Assembly (NCBI GenBank): GCA_036927565.1
Contig: JAYESD010000009.1
Span: 24,767,601-24,831,600 of the forward strand
DNA length: 64,000 nt
Direction: 5' to 3'
From: Tuctoria greenei
Taxonomy: Eukaryota > Streptophyta > Magnoliopsida > Poales > Poaceae
The stretch's first letter is position 1; the number at the start of each line of letters is the position of its first letter. The notes beneath the pieces are model-generated. The model ran no database searches. It was not told where the DNA came from and worked only from the letters and a program-made list of their open reading frames with translations. This document shows, piece after piece, positions 46,684-57,101 of this stretch. Position numbers and translations under genes: made by a program.

Positions 46684-47522
46684 TTGTCCTGCATATAGGA
46701 AGAGGGGGGCTAGCCTTGTTCGTCGGTTGTACCTGTTCCTCTCCTTAGCTCTACCATGTCTTATAGTCCTGGACTGATGTACAAGGATTGCGTAATTCGA
46801 TGCATCGGTGCTCCGGGGTTCGGCTCCTGTCGTCCTTAGGGTGTGAGCTCTCTGGTTCCAGTACTCAACTATAGAACGGGGAGGCAGGGTGTGTTTGCTT
46901 AGGGTGCAGGACCAAGCTAAGCAACTTGCACCCCCTGAACCTCCTGCTCGGCACAGACCTTTCCTGGGGAACCTTTTGGTGCCACGGGTCCCTAATGATG
47001 AGAGCAGCCGGGTGGACCTTTCACACACTGTAGGTACCTCAAGTTGGCCCGCCTGTAGCTGGACTGTATGACTTTAGCTAGGACGAGTTATAGAGTATGC
47101 GACGATGAATATGAAGGTAACACATGGTAAACAAGGTTATCATTGTATGATTATAAAATTAATGTATAATTAAATGAACAAAGTTTTTTAAGAAGCTTTT
47201 AAGTAAAATAGTGAATTTCTGATAGGAGTTTGTAGGAGGAGACAAGCTTTTACAAAAGAGGGCAATGGCTTGCCTCCGGGTGATGAGGGAGGCAGGGTGC
47301 ATAGGCCTAGGGTTTGGAACCAAGCTAAGCTGACTGCGCACTCTGGACCTGACCCTCCCGGCGCTCGGTTGTCCTTAGTGCTGCTCCTAAGCCCTACAAA
47401 CATTTTACACTGTTCTACTAAGCCTAGTATTTACAATATGGGTGCTCAAAGATCCATGGGTAGCTGCGATGGTTGGTGGGCAACCTTGCTGTCAATAGCT
47501 ACTTAGAGGGGTGATGAGCGAG
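46684..47522 (-). other. TAT-2 spacer between array and protease
   Basis: No ORF is supported. Two diverged copies of a roughly 90-bp segment (near 46877-46965 and 47278-47370, each with GGGAGGCAGGGTG and ACCAAGCTAAGC) lie about 400 bp apart. An AT-rich stretch lies between them. Confidence 0.55.
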
Positions 47523-48137
47523 TTATCCATATTTCCCGTCATGACCGCCCGTCTTGCAAGTGGTCCAAGCAGAGCTGACACTGGACTTGGCAGCTTTGAC
47601 GGAGGTGTCGGTGCTGTCGGGGAGCTGCAGCTGAGGCGCGACGGGTGCTCGGCGCTGATGCGAGCTTGGCAGAGGTCGACTCGATCCAGCGCCGCTCGGG
47701 ACAGGTTTTGGGTCTGCTGTGAGTGCTTGGAGCTGCTCCAAGGCTGACACTACAGCGGTGCGATCTTCGTGGATCCTGAGGACACCAGTGGGGGTTGGCA
47801 TCTTCAGGACGAGGTAGCCGTTGTGGGCTACAACCATGAACTATTAGAGAGCAGGTCTACTGATGATGGCGTTGAAGGGGAGGCTGACATTAGCGACATC
47901 GAAGAGGACGCTCTCCATCCTGTAGTTTTCAGGTGTCCTGAAGGTCACCCACATGTGGATGTTGCCGTATGGGATGATGCTCCCTGGTCCCACCCCCGAG
48001 AATGGGCTCGAGGGGGCAAGCTTGGACACTGGGATCTGCAGCTGCTTGAATGCTGCCCGACTGAGGAGGTTGAGGTTGGCCCCACCATCTATCAAGACGT
48101 AGTGGAGCTTGACGTTGGCTATGGTGAGGGTGACTAG
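47523..48137 (-). pseudogene. TAT-2 aspartic protease, polymerase missing
   Basis: On the minus strand the active site reads MIDGGANLNLLS near 48095-48060, and FDVANVSLPFNAIISRPAL near 47902-47846 matches TAT-1 protease at the same place. A stop at about 47844 is followed by VVAHNGYLVLKMPTP, again like TAT-1. The frame continues into the protease-RT linker and stops at 47523 without any RT. A frameshift separates it from gag near 48137. It would be the end of a gag-protease polyprotein. Confidence 0.83.
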
Positions 48138-50018
48138 GAGAGGTAGTACCCCTGCCCGGCCTTGTTCTTGGGGCAGTCAGAGGCATCGAAGTTGATCGAC
48201 GTCTCCTTCCAGCGGTGGTGCTGCGCCGGAGTGGGTACGAGGGCTATTAAAGCCACCGCACGACAAAGGGTCTTGACCGAGTTTCGGGACGCGGGGTCCC
48301 AAGATCTTCCAAAGATGACATGGAGGGTCTTGTGACGCTCGTTGTCACTGCTCAAGTCAGAGTCTTTATCTTGATGGACCACTTTAACGGCACGTTCATG
48401 CTTCTGGTACTCCAGCTCCTTGTCATTGTTGACCTTGGGTTCGACCTTCTGCTTACCCTCCCATTGGCGGGAGGGGGCGCCGTTCGAGCGTTGCTGTGCC
48501 CGTTCTTGATAGCGTTCAACACACCTTTTTATCCCTTGGCACTCGTTCGCGGTGTGTTCACGAGTTTTGTGCATTGGGCAGGGCTCAACGTCTTCGTCAG
48601 CGGCTGGTGGCTGACGAGGACGCTTCTCCAGGCGTGGTGGCTTGCCACCTCCAGTTGTGGTTGTTGTCGCGACAGGGGATCCATGCAGTGGCTTGTTCTG
48701 GACACCACCTTGTTTCTTGTTCTTCTTTTTTCCGCTACCAGGGGTAGCGGCTCCTTCTCCGGTTTGGCCAGCCCAACCCGCTCTGGGGGGCGGACTGAGC
48801 GTGCCAGTCATGGCCTTATGCTGCTCTTCACACCGATCGGCGATGGAGAAGAGCTCGGATACGTCTTGCACGTTGTGCGTGGCTAGTTTCTCGAGCATTT
48901 TGCGATCTCGCACTACCTAGCGAAATGCCACTATGACAGAGGCATTTGGGATGTTGGGAATGGAGTAGCACACATGGGAGAAACGCTGAATGAATGACTG
49001 TAGCGTCTCCTTGGGTTGCTGTCGCACGGTGTGGAGGTCGAGCTTGATGCCGGGGTGCGTGTAGGAGCTGCCGAAGTTCGCCGTGAACTGCTGGTACAGC
49101 TCATCCCAAGAGGTTATAGAGCCCTCGGGAAGGTTCATCAGCCATGAACGGGCTAACCCAATTAGAGTGACTGTGAAGTCGCTCGCCAGGATGGTATCGT
49201 CCGCTCCCGCAGCAAGGAGCGTCCTGGTGTAGATCTGTAGAAACTCCGTCGGGTTGATACTTCCGTCGAACCTCTCTGGGATATGTGGTCGGAACTTGCG
49301 CATCCACATCACGAAGGAGGTCCAGAGCCAACGCCACGCAGCCTCTGACGGGATTCGTCGGAGAGGCATATGAGACAGCATACCCTATGGGGGTTTGCTG
49401 CCCGACGTGCGGCACTTGCTGGACCTCCTGTTGTGGCGTTGGTTGTGCCATGCGCTGCTGCAACGGTACTGGCTGTGCCATGTACTATTGCTGCACACCC
49501 TGCTGCACCGAGTACTGCAGGGGAGCAGTCGAGCCGACGTGCTCCTGATCAAGTGGCAAAGGGTTTACCTGCGGCGCACCTTGGACGGAGGATGCCTCGT
49601 GAATAGGGCATTGAGTGCCATATTCGGCGTCGAGGTTGCGCCGCCTCTCTCATTGCCGCTCGATGATGACGCGGCTGTCCATGTGAGCTTGACGACGGTC
49701 AATCTCGGCCCTGAGGTCCTCCGTGGGGAGCCGGCTAACGCTCGTAGGCTTGGAGGAGTGGGAGTTGGTGGTGTGACAGTCGAAGGACGGTGTGCGTGAC
49801 AGCAATATGAGGCACCTTCCCCTGTTGGGGGAGTTGATCGCCGTGATGACGAGGTGGTCGATGTCTTGGACCCACTGCTGAGCCACCCCCTGAGAGGCGT
49901 TCAGCGACGGTGGGTGGTGGAGGAGAGCACTGGCCGCCGCCAAAGCGTTCTCTGGGCTCCCTGTTGGGGGAGCCGACTGAGCCGGGGCGTGTCTCGACGT
50001 GCTATCTTGGCCAGCCAT
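48134..50018 (-). pseudogene. TAT-2 gag, broken
   Basis: It starts MAGQDSTSRHAP at 50018 with a Pro/Ala-rich N-terminus. A frameshifted region spans 49650-49390. The Gag core follows: KFRPHIPERFDGSINPTEF near 49298-49242, then SWDELYQQFTANFGSS near 49110-49065, then ETLQSFIQRFSHV near 49010. A TAG at 48914-48916 (probable CAG) precedes KMLEKLATHNV. A Lys-rich stretch and C-P-M-H...H...C zinc-knuckle variant lie near 48580-48540. It is co-linear with TAT-1 gag. Confidence 0.85.
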
Positions 50019-50161
50019 ACCTGCACGGGGGCGACACGGACCAGAGGGTGCCGCTCGAGGGACGGATCTGGTCAGCGGGTGATGGCCTCATAAACCGCCT
50101 TCTACGGGCCTGATGAACACCATGGTGGTGAAAGCGCTACCACTTTTTTGAGGGAAAAAGC

Positions 50162-50179
50162 CCCCTACCTGGTGCGCCA
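50162..50179 (-). other. TAT-2 primer binding site (tRNA-Arg-like)
   Basis: The minus strand reads TGGCGCACCAGGTAGGGG, 2 bases inside the LTR. It matches the TAT-1 site at all but one base. Confidence 0.72.
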
Positions 50180-50181
50180 AA

Positions 50182-51224
50182 TGTCAAAGGGTCAATGCGA
50201 CACTTCCTTCATATCTTCTAAGGAGCAGCCTGCGGAGTTTCTTGTTCGGTGGGGCTTAGACCTCAAACTAGTGTTCTAGCGGAAGACTGTGAGACAGTTG
50301 TTTTTACGTGGTTTGGGCCGCAAGGAGCGTAACACCCTACTCCATGGTGGATGGTATTGCTTGGTGAGTGTGTATATGTATGTATGTGTATCGGGGATTC
50401 AATGTCTGGTCCTTGTATCGATAGCAATCCGAGGTTTTTATAGTTAAGGTCGGACGCCTTACAAGTAGGGTCCTGGGGCCCGACAGGTGGCCCGGGGCGA
50501 TCTCATCCTAAAATATTTAAGGCTTCTTCTGCAAGCTTGCTCTGACCGCGGACTTGAGGACTCGATGTCTTGCCGCCCGGGTCGTCAATAGCCCACGCAC
50601 TATTGCTGACATTGTCAGGGAATGTCCCATCCAACTGTCTATGGTGCCGTAAGCTACCCACTTGGCGAAGCTAGATAGGCCTGCGGCGCCTTCACTGTGA
50701 TACGATTAGTCGCAGTGGTACCTGACATTAGGTGTGCACCGCACCATGCGTCTGGGGAAGTCGCACATCTTCAAGGCTTGATGGAGACAAGGTGCACCGC
50801 CCTCTTAACTCTCCTACTATTTGCTCAGGGCAAGTGGACTAACCATGCGGCCAGCGGGGAGCTCTCCGCCATGGTGGAGGCCGAGCTCGTCTTGTGGGCC
50901 ACGTGTCAGCCTGGGAGCTCACCTTCGTGGGGGAGGTTAGGTCTCGACTTTGTAAGCCACGTGGCAGCTTGGGAGCTCACTCCTGCAGAGGAGGTCGGCT
51001 CTCATCCTGCTGGACACGTGGCCACCTGGGAGCTTGTTGTCAAGGTGGAGCTGAGCTCTCCCCTTTTGGATGTCTCGTGGGCACCCTGGTCTTCCCACCT
51101 GAGGCTGGCAGGTCCAGGTTTCTTTGAACACGTGGTGCCCTCAGACCCTATCCCTGATGGGGAGTGAGGCACCTTGGCGGCTCTAGCTTGTGCGCGAGGG
51201 TACCCGGTCTGCTGGGTACCGACA
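50182..51224 (-). repeat. TAT-2 5' LTR (its own orientation)
   Basis: Plus strand TGTCAAAGGG...GTACCGACA, 1043 bp. A minus-strand TATAAAAA is at 50435-50442. G-box-like repeats occupy 50896-51030. Confidence 0.93.
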
Positions 51225-51480
51225 GTACTCAACACATGTTGGGTACATGTCACTCCCTTGTGGCTAAAGGGTAACATTAACTTAGCCAAGGAGTGACGGA
51301 CCACACCCAATGCATGAGAGTTACAAGCTATCCCTATATGGAAAGAAGGTATGATACACCTTAGCCAAAGAATGATGAAACACACTCAGCGCATGTTGAG
51401 TGCACGTGATTCTTTTGTAGCCAAGGGTTATCATTACCTTTGCCAAGTAATAACAAAGTATATCCAACCTATGGAAACCT
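51225..51480 (+). repeat. ~80-bp hairpin repeats, ATH-3 (right of TAT-2)
   Basis: This continues the repeats at 36920. Units begin near 51240, 51315 and 51397. The GTACT at 51225-51229 is the TAT-2 target duplication. Confidence 0.72.
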
Positions 51481-53054
51481 TAAGGTGTGGATGAGCGACA
51501 TCGACAACACTCTCCCTGACCACACTCGTGGAATCCATGGAAGGCAACCCAACATCGACACTCAACCCCTCCAATGTCAAAGCCATGCTGCAACAAGGTT
51601 AGGCCAACCTCACGGCCTACATCCATTGCTAGGGTTTCATCCCCTAGCGTGGACCTTGAACAAGAACAAGCTTGGGGGAGGACCCCCACTTGAGGTGACT
51701 TGTATCACCCCCTTGCATATTTATTTTCCATTCACCCATCATCCACCTTGCATATAAAAAAAGACTTAAAAATAAGTAGATTAGATTTGCTTCCAAAATA
51801 AAATAAAAGACGTGCGGTGAGAATGGTTTGGAATTCACATAGATGAAAGGATAAATATTTGCTCTGTTTTAATTTTCCTAAGAACCTAGTTTACAACTTA
51901 CTACTCTCCAAAGTATTGCTTTCATTGGCTAGAATTACTTTTGCCTTGATTTAAAAATTGTGGGTAACAAAAGCTTAATACAATTCTAAGTTGTTGTGAG
52001 ATATGATATAGTGATAGGGCTGCTATTCCTAGTTTGAAAGTGAAACTTAGATGTTCGGTGAAATTCTAGAAAGATTTAAGATACTCTCATTTGATTGGAA
52101 ATACCTACCAAAGCCATATGATACATTGCATTGATAGACCTTATGCACATGATATTTGTCTTCACATTGAGCTTTGTCAAACCAGTATAGACCTATGTGA
52201 GATTTCATTCATTATTTTTTGAATTCAAGACTTCACTTGCACATGTTGTAGTTCTACACTAGAAGTAAGCAAATTCCCATCATACCATCATTCCACAATA
52301 TAAAGAGAAACACCATACCCTTCATGCTTAGTACTCTCTCCAAGTTTATTGCATAAAAAGGGAGTAGAAGACATGGCTACAAGAAGAAGGAAAAAAAAGA
52401 AAAGGAAAATGCATGCTTACATGAGAAGCATGAGAAAAAAAAGCGAAAAATAAAATGAAAAGTAGCCATGTTTCATCCCTTGTAAAATAAGAGAGTCCGC
52501 ACAAAAAGGAGTCATCTCAAATATCCACATCCACTCCATTCCATCACACATGCACAAGTCTTGAATCAAATAGTTTTGAATTGATTTCTCCTAAGGCTTG
52601 CTCTTTTTACTTAGCAATATTATGTATTGCAAATATGCCTACAATATTCCCTACCAAGCTCCACATACAAGCCTTACGTAGAGGTAGGATGAATTTAGGC
52701 AAAATGCCTTGGTGAGGATACATTTCCACTATATATAAATGAGAGATCGAGAGAATCAAATTGAGATACTTAAAATCTAAATTGAACTCTTCGGAATTTG
52801 AGTGGAATATGATTTCTAGGGTATGTGTGCTCCATTTATTGTTCTATCTTTCAACCACCCATGAATAGGACATGGCATAAGCCCCATAATGACTTAGGAT
52901 GGGTGAAGTACCATGCCAATTTTTGCAATACTAGGTAGAGTGTTTTGTTGTGCACATGGTACTTTTGAAAAGTAGAACATAGTAGCAACTCCTGATCATC
53001 AACCTAAAGTCTTGACTTTGCTCGGGACGAGCAAAGGATAAGCTTAAAGGAGTT
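51481..53054 (+). other. ATH-3 env-ORF tail, 3' untranslated region, polypurine tract
   Basis: The first 200 bp match the coiled-coil end of the env-position ORF with stops. AAGCTTGGGGGAG lies at 51668-51680. The rest is AT-rich without genes, with an A/G-rich stretch at 52377-52465. The tract at the LTR is decayed to AAGCTTAAAGGAGTT (53040-53054). Confidence 0.65.
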
Positions 53055-53483
53055 CGTTGATGGATGTTATATACCAATTTCACCCGTCAATATAACTCAA
53101 TTATGTGAAGGAAATATAATTTCTTGCACACACCACCTTTCTATTTAACCTATTTCCATTTTTACTTAGAGAAATTGGTGCATGCATGCATTTTACACAG
53201 AATTGATGTGAAACAAGGGGGTGGATCCTATAAAATATCATCCTATCCAATCAATCGTCGACACGTGGCACCACATGGATCAAATGGCCCACAAACTGAA
53301 GTATCCGAGGCCATCCAATGGTGTAGCGCCCATATCATAGAATGGGACCTACCTATCAGTCACCTGGAGGAAGAATTGGACATTTGGAGCCAGGACCAGG
53401 TCGGCCGACCCCTAGTCAGCTGACGAAGTCATGGGTGACTGATTTGCGTGCTTTTGGTGGCAGGAACTGACCCTTCTCCAAGC

Positions 53484-53491
53484 TATAAATA
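53484..53491 (+). promoter_or_regulatory. TATA box, ATH-3 3' LTR
   Basis: TATAAATA, in the conserved ATH position. Confidence 0.7.
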
Positions 53492-53623
53492 GGACCCTCA
53501 CCTCTCACTTCAACACATACCACTTGATCATCATTCTATTGTATACACTAGTTCTGTTAGTCCTTAGTGGAGTTAGGCTATAGGGAGGAGAGCCTCTAGT
53601 CCCAAGTCCAAATTGGGAAAGGT

Positions 53624-53821
53624 ATGGCTTATGTATCTTTTCTTATAGTTGTGACTTTATGCATAATAAAGATATTATCTTTAAACTTCTTTTACTCATA
53701 TACTTGGATGAAGCGTTTCTTGTTTGATTGTGGATTCCATGTATGTGGTAGGAATAGTCTTTATGATCATGCCTTCATGTCATTATATTATCATCATACA
53801 CACTATAAAACCCCACTATAG
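53624..53821 (+). CDS. LTR small ORF, copy 6 (65 codons)
   Basis: Hydrophobic residues 2-22, then Y-T-W-M-K-R-F-L-F-D-C-G-F-H-V-C-G, with K-T-P-L before the shared TAG. ATG context GGT-ATG-G. It is the first ATG after the TATA box. Function unknown. Its partner at 33027 has lost the shared stop by one base. Confidence 0.4.
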   Translation: MAYVSFLIVVTLCIIKILSLNFFYSYTWMKRFLFDCGFHVCGRNSLYDHAFMSLYYHHTHYKTPL

Positions 53822-54522
53822 TGTAAGTAGTTATGATATGATCATATTCATATGAATAACATATGTTATGTCTCAACATTGGTTCAACGATTATATAGTT
53901 CATTGCCTTAGAATGGCTTGTGACACGACTCTTAAGGTATTTACTTAATATGCTAGCATGGTGCTAGGATAGTTAGGTAGCGTTGGATGTCTCATAGACC
54001 CACGGATTGGATAGGTAGGCAGTAGGTGGTGATAGCCCTATCTGTTATTTGTAGTCCTCCATGTTTGGTTATGCCACAGGCTCTTCGTGGGAGTCGTCCT
54101 AGTATTGCTAGGGGTAAACCCGTGCCCGATGTGTTGAACAACTTAGCATAAGTATTCACCATTGACATTCTCATTAGTATCTAACCTAGGCTATGTATAT
54201 GTATATTAAAAGCATTGTAGGAGCAACTCCCCAACTCTTAGTCTATCCTCCATTTGGACCCATTTACCCTTTAGAATAGATTGCTTAGGTGTGTGTCACA
54301 CTACCCATATGTTATCAACTAACCCCTGTCTTGATAATTGATTATTATCCCATAGCTTGATCATAAGAGTAGTGTCTACTTTACTCCATTGCCTTCCTTT
54401 GGGATAAATACGACACCCTTGGGAATACTCTTGGGTGAAATGCTACACGACAGTTTCCGTGCCCTTGCGGACCTCATCTCTTTCGAGAGATGATTTGTGA
54501 CGTAAGAAACATCAACAGACAC

Positions 54523-54612
54523 CTTTACCGATTAGAATAGATTGCTTAGGTGTATGTCACACTACACCCACTACATTATTTACCCATCCTACTGGAATCC
54601 TCAATAGAACAC
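54523..54612 (+). repeat. ATH-1 3' LTR, second part
   Basis: It matches 2531-2620 of the ATH-1 5' LTR (ATTTACCCATCCTACTGGAA is identical) and is cut again by a TAT-type LTR at 54613. Confidence 0.9.
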
Positions 54613-55718
54613 TGTTGAAGTGTAGCAATGACAATTCCCTCGGTACTGCTATGGAGCAGCCCGTGGAGGTCTTTTTTTAGGAGTGGCAAATTCACAGGAA
54701 CTATGAAAGTGTAGAATAATGGTGAACACCGAGATTTACGTGGTTCAGGCTGTCGGAGACACCCTACGTCCACTGAGAGTTGTGTTGTCTTGCTTGTCTG
54801 AGTGCTAGGATCAGCCTTTTCAGCTTTTTTATCTCTACGGTAGCAGTTCGAGCCTTTTATATGCTAAGATCCGGCTACTCACATTGTGACAAGGGTCTGA
54901 CATGTGGTCCCGGGTGAACTAAATACCCTATACACGATCTAAGGCACTTAATTCCATGTTGAATATGTATTAATGTGGCCTTCAAGGCACGTTAATACGT
55001 CTTGAAAGCACACTAATTATGCCACGCTAATGTGGTCTTAATGACACACTAACGTGGTCTTGAAGGAGCAGTTTCATGGTCTTGAATACCCACGTCGCCT
55101 TGCCCCAGTGTTGGACACGTGGCAGCACCGGAGCCTTCCTTAGCAGAGAGGTGGGGTCCGGGGTTTGCAGGACACGTGTCTGCACCGGAGCCCTCCTCAG
55201 CTGGGAGGCGTGGTCCGGAGCTGCAGTACACATGTCTCCATCAAGGACCTCATCAGTAGGGAGGCGGTGTTTGCAGCTGTTAGACACATGGTAGCACCGG
55301 AGCCCTCCTCAGTAGGGAGGTGGGTCTCGGGGCTACAAGACACGTGTCCGCGCTGGAGCCTTCCTCAGCAGGGAGGCGGGGTCTGGAGCTGCAGGATACG
55401 TGTCTGCACCGGAGCTCTCCTCAGCAGGGAGGCGGGGTCTGGAGGTATCGGGCACGTGGCAGCACCGGAGCCCTCCTCAGCAGGGAGGTGTGGTCCTGGG
55501 CTACAGGACACGTGTCTGCGCTGAAGCCTTCCTTAGCAGGGAGGCGTGGTCCAGAGATACGTGTCTACACCAGAGCCCTCCGCAATAGGGAGGCAGGGTC
55601 TGGAGCCGCGGGAAATGTGGTGGCTCCTAGGTGCTTCCCCTCCTGGAAGGTGAGACCCAATATCTTCTCTTCCTTGTACGCAGAGATACCTGGTCTACAG
55701 GTGTCCGTACGAACGACA
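54613..55718 (-). repeat. TAT-3 LTR, minus strand
   Basis: It starts TGTTGAAGTG on the plus strand and contains GGAGCAGCCCGTGGAGG, TTTACGTGGTTCAGG and other blocks of TAT LTRs in reverse orientation. The right end is uncertain (55701-55718), since it merges with a second TAT LTR. No internal region is attached, so it is a solo or truncated LTR. Confidence 0.75.
55114..55640. repeat. 56-bp G-box repeats inside TAT-3 LTR
   Basis: Unit starts are at 55114, 55171, 55226, 55283, 55339, 55395, 55451, 55507, 55556 and 55612. Most units begin with a CACGTG or near-CACGTG box (for example GACACGTGTCTGCACCGGAG). Period is about 56 bp. Confidence 0.88.
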
Positions 55719-56235
55719 CTTCCCCCAGTACTACTAAAATGTAGCCTGCAGAGGTTCTTGTATCAGTTTTTGTGCGAGGAGATCTTAGACAAGATGATGA
55801 CATGAAAGATTTACGTGGTTCAGGCCGCCTGAGCGTAATACCCTACTCCATGGGGTGTGTGTTGTTGTATCGTGGATTTCAGTAGTGCTGGTGTGCGTAT
55901 CAGCTTAGATGTCCATGTACCGTGTGGTGCGGTCATTTTATATTCTAAGGACTGGCCGTTACATCACTTGCCTGACCCGACATGTGGCCCTGGCATATTT
56001 AAGAGCCTAATACACGATCTATGAGTATTAAGTGTGATTAACAGTGTGATAACGTGCCTTAATGGCAGCGTTATACCTATTATTAGCCCATTGATCGTGT
56101 GTCAGTAATATAGCATTAATGACATGTAATCAGGTCTTGTAACTGTCACTTTAACTGTCTCTTTAATGTCCATGATGTTGGAGATCCGCCAATATCCTTG
56201 TTAGTGCAAGGTCCGGAGGATCCACACGTGGCAGC
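55719..56235 (-). repeat. TAT-4 LTR fragment, minus strand
   Basis: GATTTACGTGGTTCAGGCCG near 55808 and GTAATACCCTACTCCATGGG near 55836 match the TAT-1 LTR read backwards, as does TAATGACA near 56115. It is cut by ATH-4 at 56236. Its left end may extend back to TGTCCGTACG at 55702. Confidence 0.78.
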
Positions 56236-56574
56236 TGTCAACGGCTGTTATATACCAATTTCAGCCGTCAATATAACTCAATTATGTGAAGGATTGATCA
56301 TTTCTTGCACATATCATCTTTCTACTTGACCTATTTCCACTTGTACTTGGAGAAATATGTGTATGCAGATATTTATACTGGAATTGAGGAAAAGTATGGG
56401 GAGCAATCCTATAAAATATCATCCCAGCCAATCAGGCGAAGAAACGTGGCACCACATGGATCAAATGGCCCACAAACAGAAGTATTCGAGGCCATCCAAT
56501 GGCGTAGCACCAATATCAGTCAATGGGACCCACCTGGCAGCCACCTGGAGGAAGTACGGGCCGTTTAGAGCCCT

Positions 56575-56613
56575 GACCAGGTCGGCCGAACCAGGGGGTC
56601 GGCCGACCTGGTC
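56575..56613. promoter_or_regulatory. Inverted repeat upstream of ATH-4 TATA box
   Basis: Arms 56575-56589 (GACCAGGTCGGCCGA) and 56599-56613 are perfect complements, with a 9-bp loop. GGCGCCAAAC (E2F-like TTTGGCGCC on the other strand) and CACGTG follow within 30 bp. Confidence 0.8.
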
Positions 56614-56721
56614 CTGGCGCCAAACGCGGTCAACTTCCACGTGTTGGCTCCTCCCGGCTCCCTGGAGTCAATGACGACTGATTCGCACGCTTTTGGTGGC
56701 GGGAACCGACCTCAACACTAG

Positions 56722-56729
56722 TATAAATA
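56722..56729 (+). promoter_or_regulatory. TATA box, ATH-4 5' LTR
   Basis: TATAAATA, in the conserved ATH position. Confidence 0.75.
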
Positions 56730-56903
56730 GGACCCCATACCCCTCACTTCAACACACACCACTTGGGCATCATTCTATTGTCTACACTATCTTCCATAGT
56801 CCTTAGAGGAGTTATGATGTAGAGAGGAGAGCCTCTAGTCCCATGTCCAAATTGGGAAAGGAGTAGAAGGAGTCTCTCTTCCCAATTCCACATTGGGAAA
56901 GAT

Positions 56904-57101
56904 ATGTCTCATGTATTCCTTCCTGTATTTGTGACTTTGTGCTCAATAAAGATATTATATTTAGTCTTCTTTTATGCGTATACATGGACAAAGTGTTTCT
57001 TGTTCGATTGTGGAGTCCATGTAAGTGGAAGGTATAGTCTTTATGATTGTACTCTCATGATCACATCTTATGGTCATAAACACTATAGACCCCCACTATA
57101 G
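56904..57101 (+). CDS. LTR small ORF, copy 7 (65 codons)
   Basis: M-S-H-V-F-L start, hydrophobic to residue 24, then Y-T-W-T-K-C-F-L-F-D-C-G-V-H-V-S-G-R-Y-S-L-Y-D-C, ending R-P-P-L-stop. Against its partner at 63549 I count nine base differences, six changing the residue. Short ATG frames precede it in this copy. Function unknown. Confidence 0.38.
   Translation: MSHVFLPVFVTLCSIKILYLVFFYAYTWTKCFLFDCGVHVSGRYSLYDCTLMITSYGHKHYRPPL

Larger units (their letters stand above)
37147..51224 (-). mobile_element. TAT-2: non-autonomous TAT element with a 5-kb tandem array
   Basis: The LTRs are both 1043 bp (37147-38189 and 50182-51224). GTACT flanks both sides (37142-37146 and 51225-51229). The element lies on the minus strand: primer site at 50179, gag, protease, then a spacer, a 70-bp-unit array (41624-46683), the antisense-type ORF (plus strand here) and a polypurine tract at 38190-38207. 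RT, RNase H and integrase are absent. Confidence 0.94.
32399..54517 (+). mobile_element. ATH-3: Athila-like element containing TAT-2
   Basis: The LTRs at 32399-33919 and 53055-54517 are flanked by GACAC (32394-32398 and 54518-54522). Joining the flanks restores a continuous ATH-1 3' LTR. Without TAT-2 the element is about 8 kb. It has a primer site, decayed gag, an LTR-like block at the protease position, a decayed env-position ORF, an ~80-bp repeat region and a polypurine tract. There is no polymerase. It belongs to the same subfamily as ATH-4. Confidence 0.93.
53055..54517 (+). repeat. ATH-3 3' LTR
   Basis: It starts CGTTGA (one change) and ends ATCAACA, then GACAC. It lacks part of the GC-rich region upstream of the TATA box (near 53418) relative to the 5' LTR. 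TATAAATA is at 53484-53491. Confidence 0.93.
1268..54612 (+). mobile_element. ATH-1: outermost Athila-like LTR element, multiply interrupted
   Basis: The pieces are: 5' LTR 1268-2835, leader 2836-2925, then 11901-15330, then 28405-32398, then 54523-54612. They line up in order with the parts of ATH-2. The gaps are explained by ATH-2, TAT-1 and ATH-3, each flanked by a perfect 5-bp target duplication. The element carries gag-protease and an env-position ORF but no reverse transcriptase, RNase H or integrase. The end of its 3' LTR lies beyond later insertions and probably outside the window, so its own target duplication cannot be checked. Primer site and domains place it near Athila (Ty3/gypsy). 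Confidence 0.88.
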
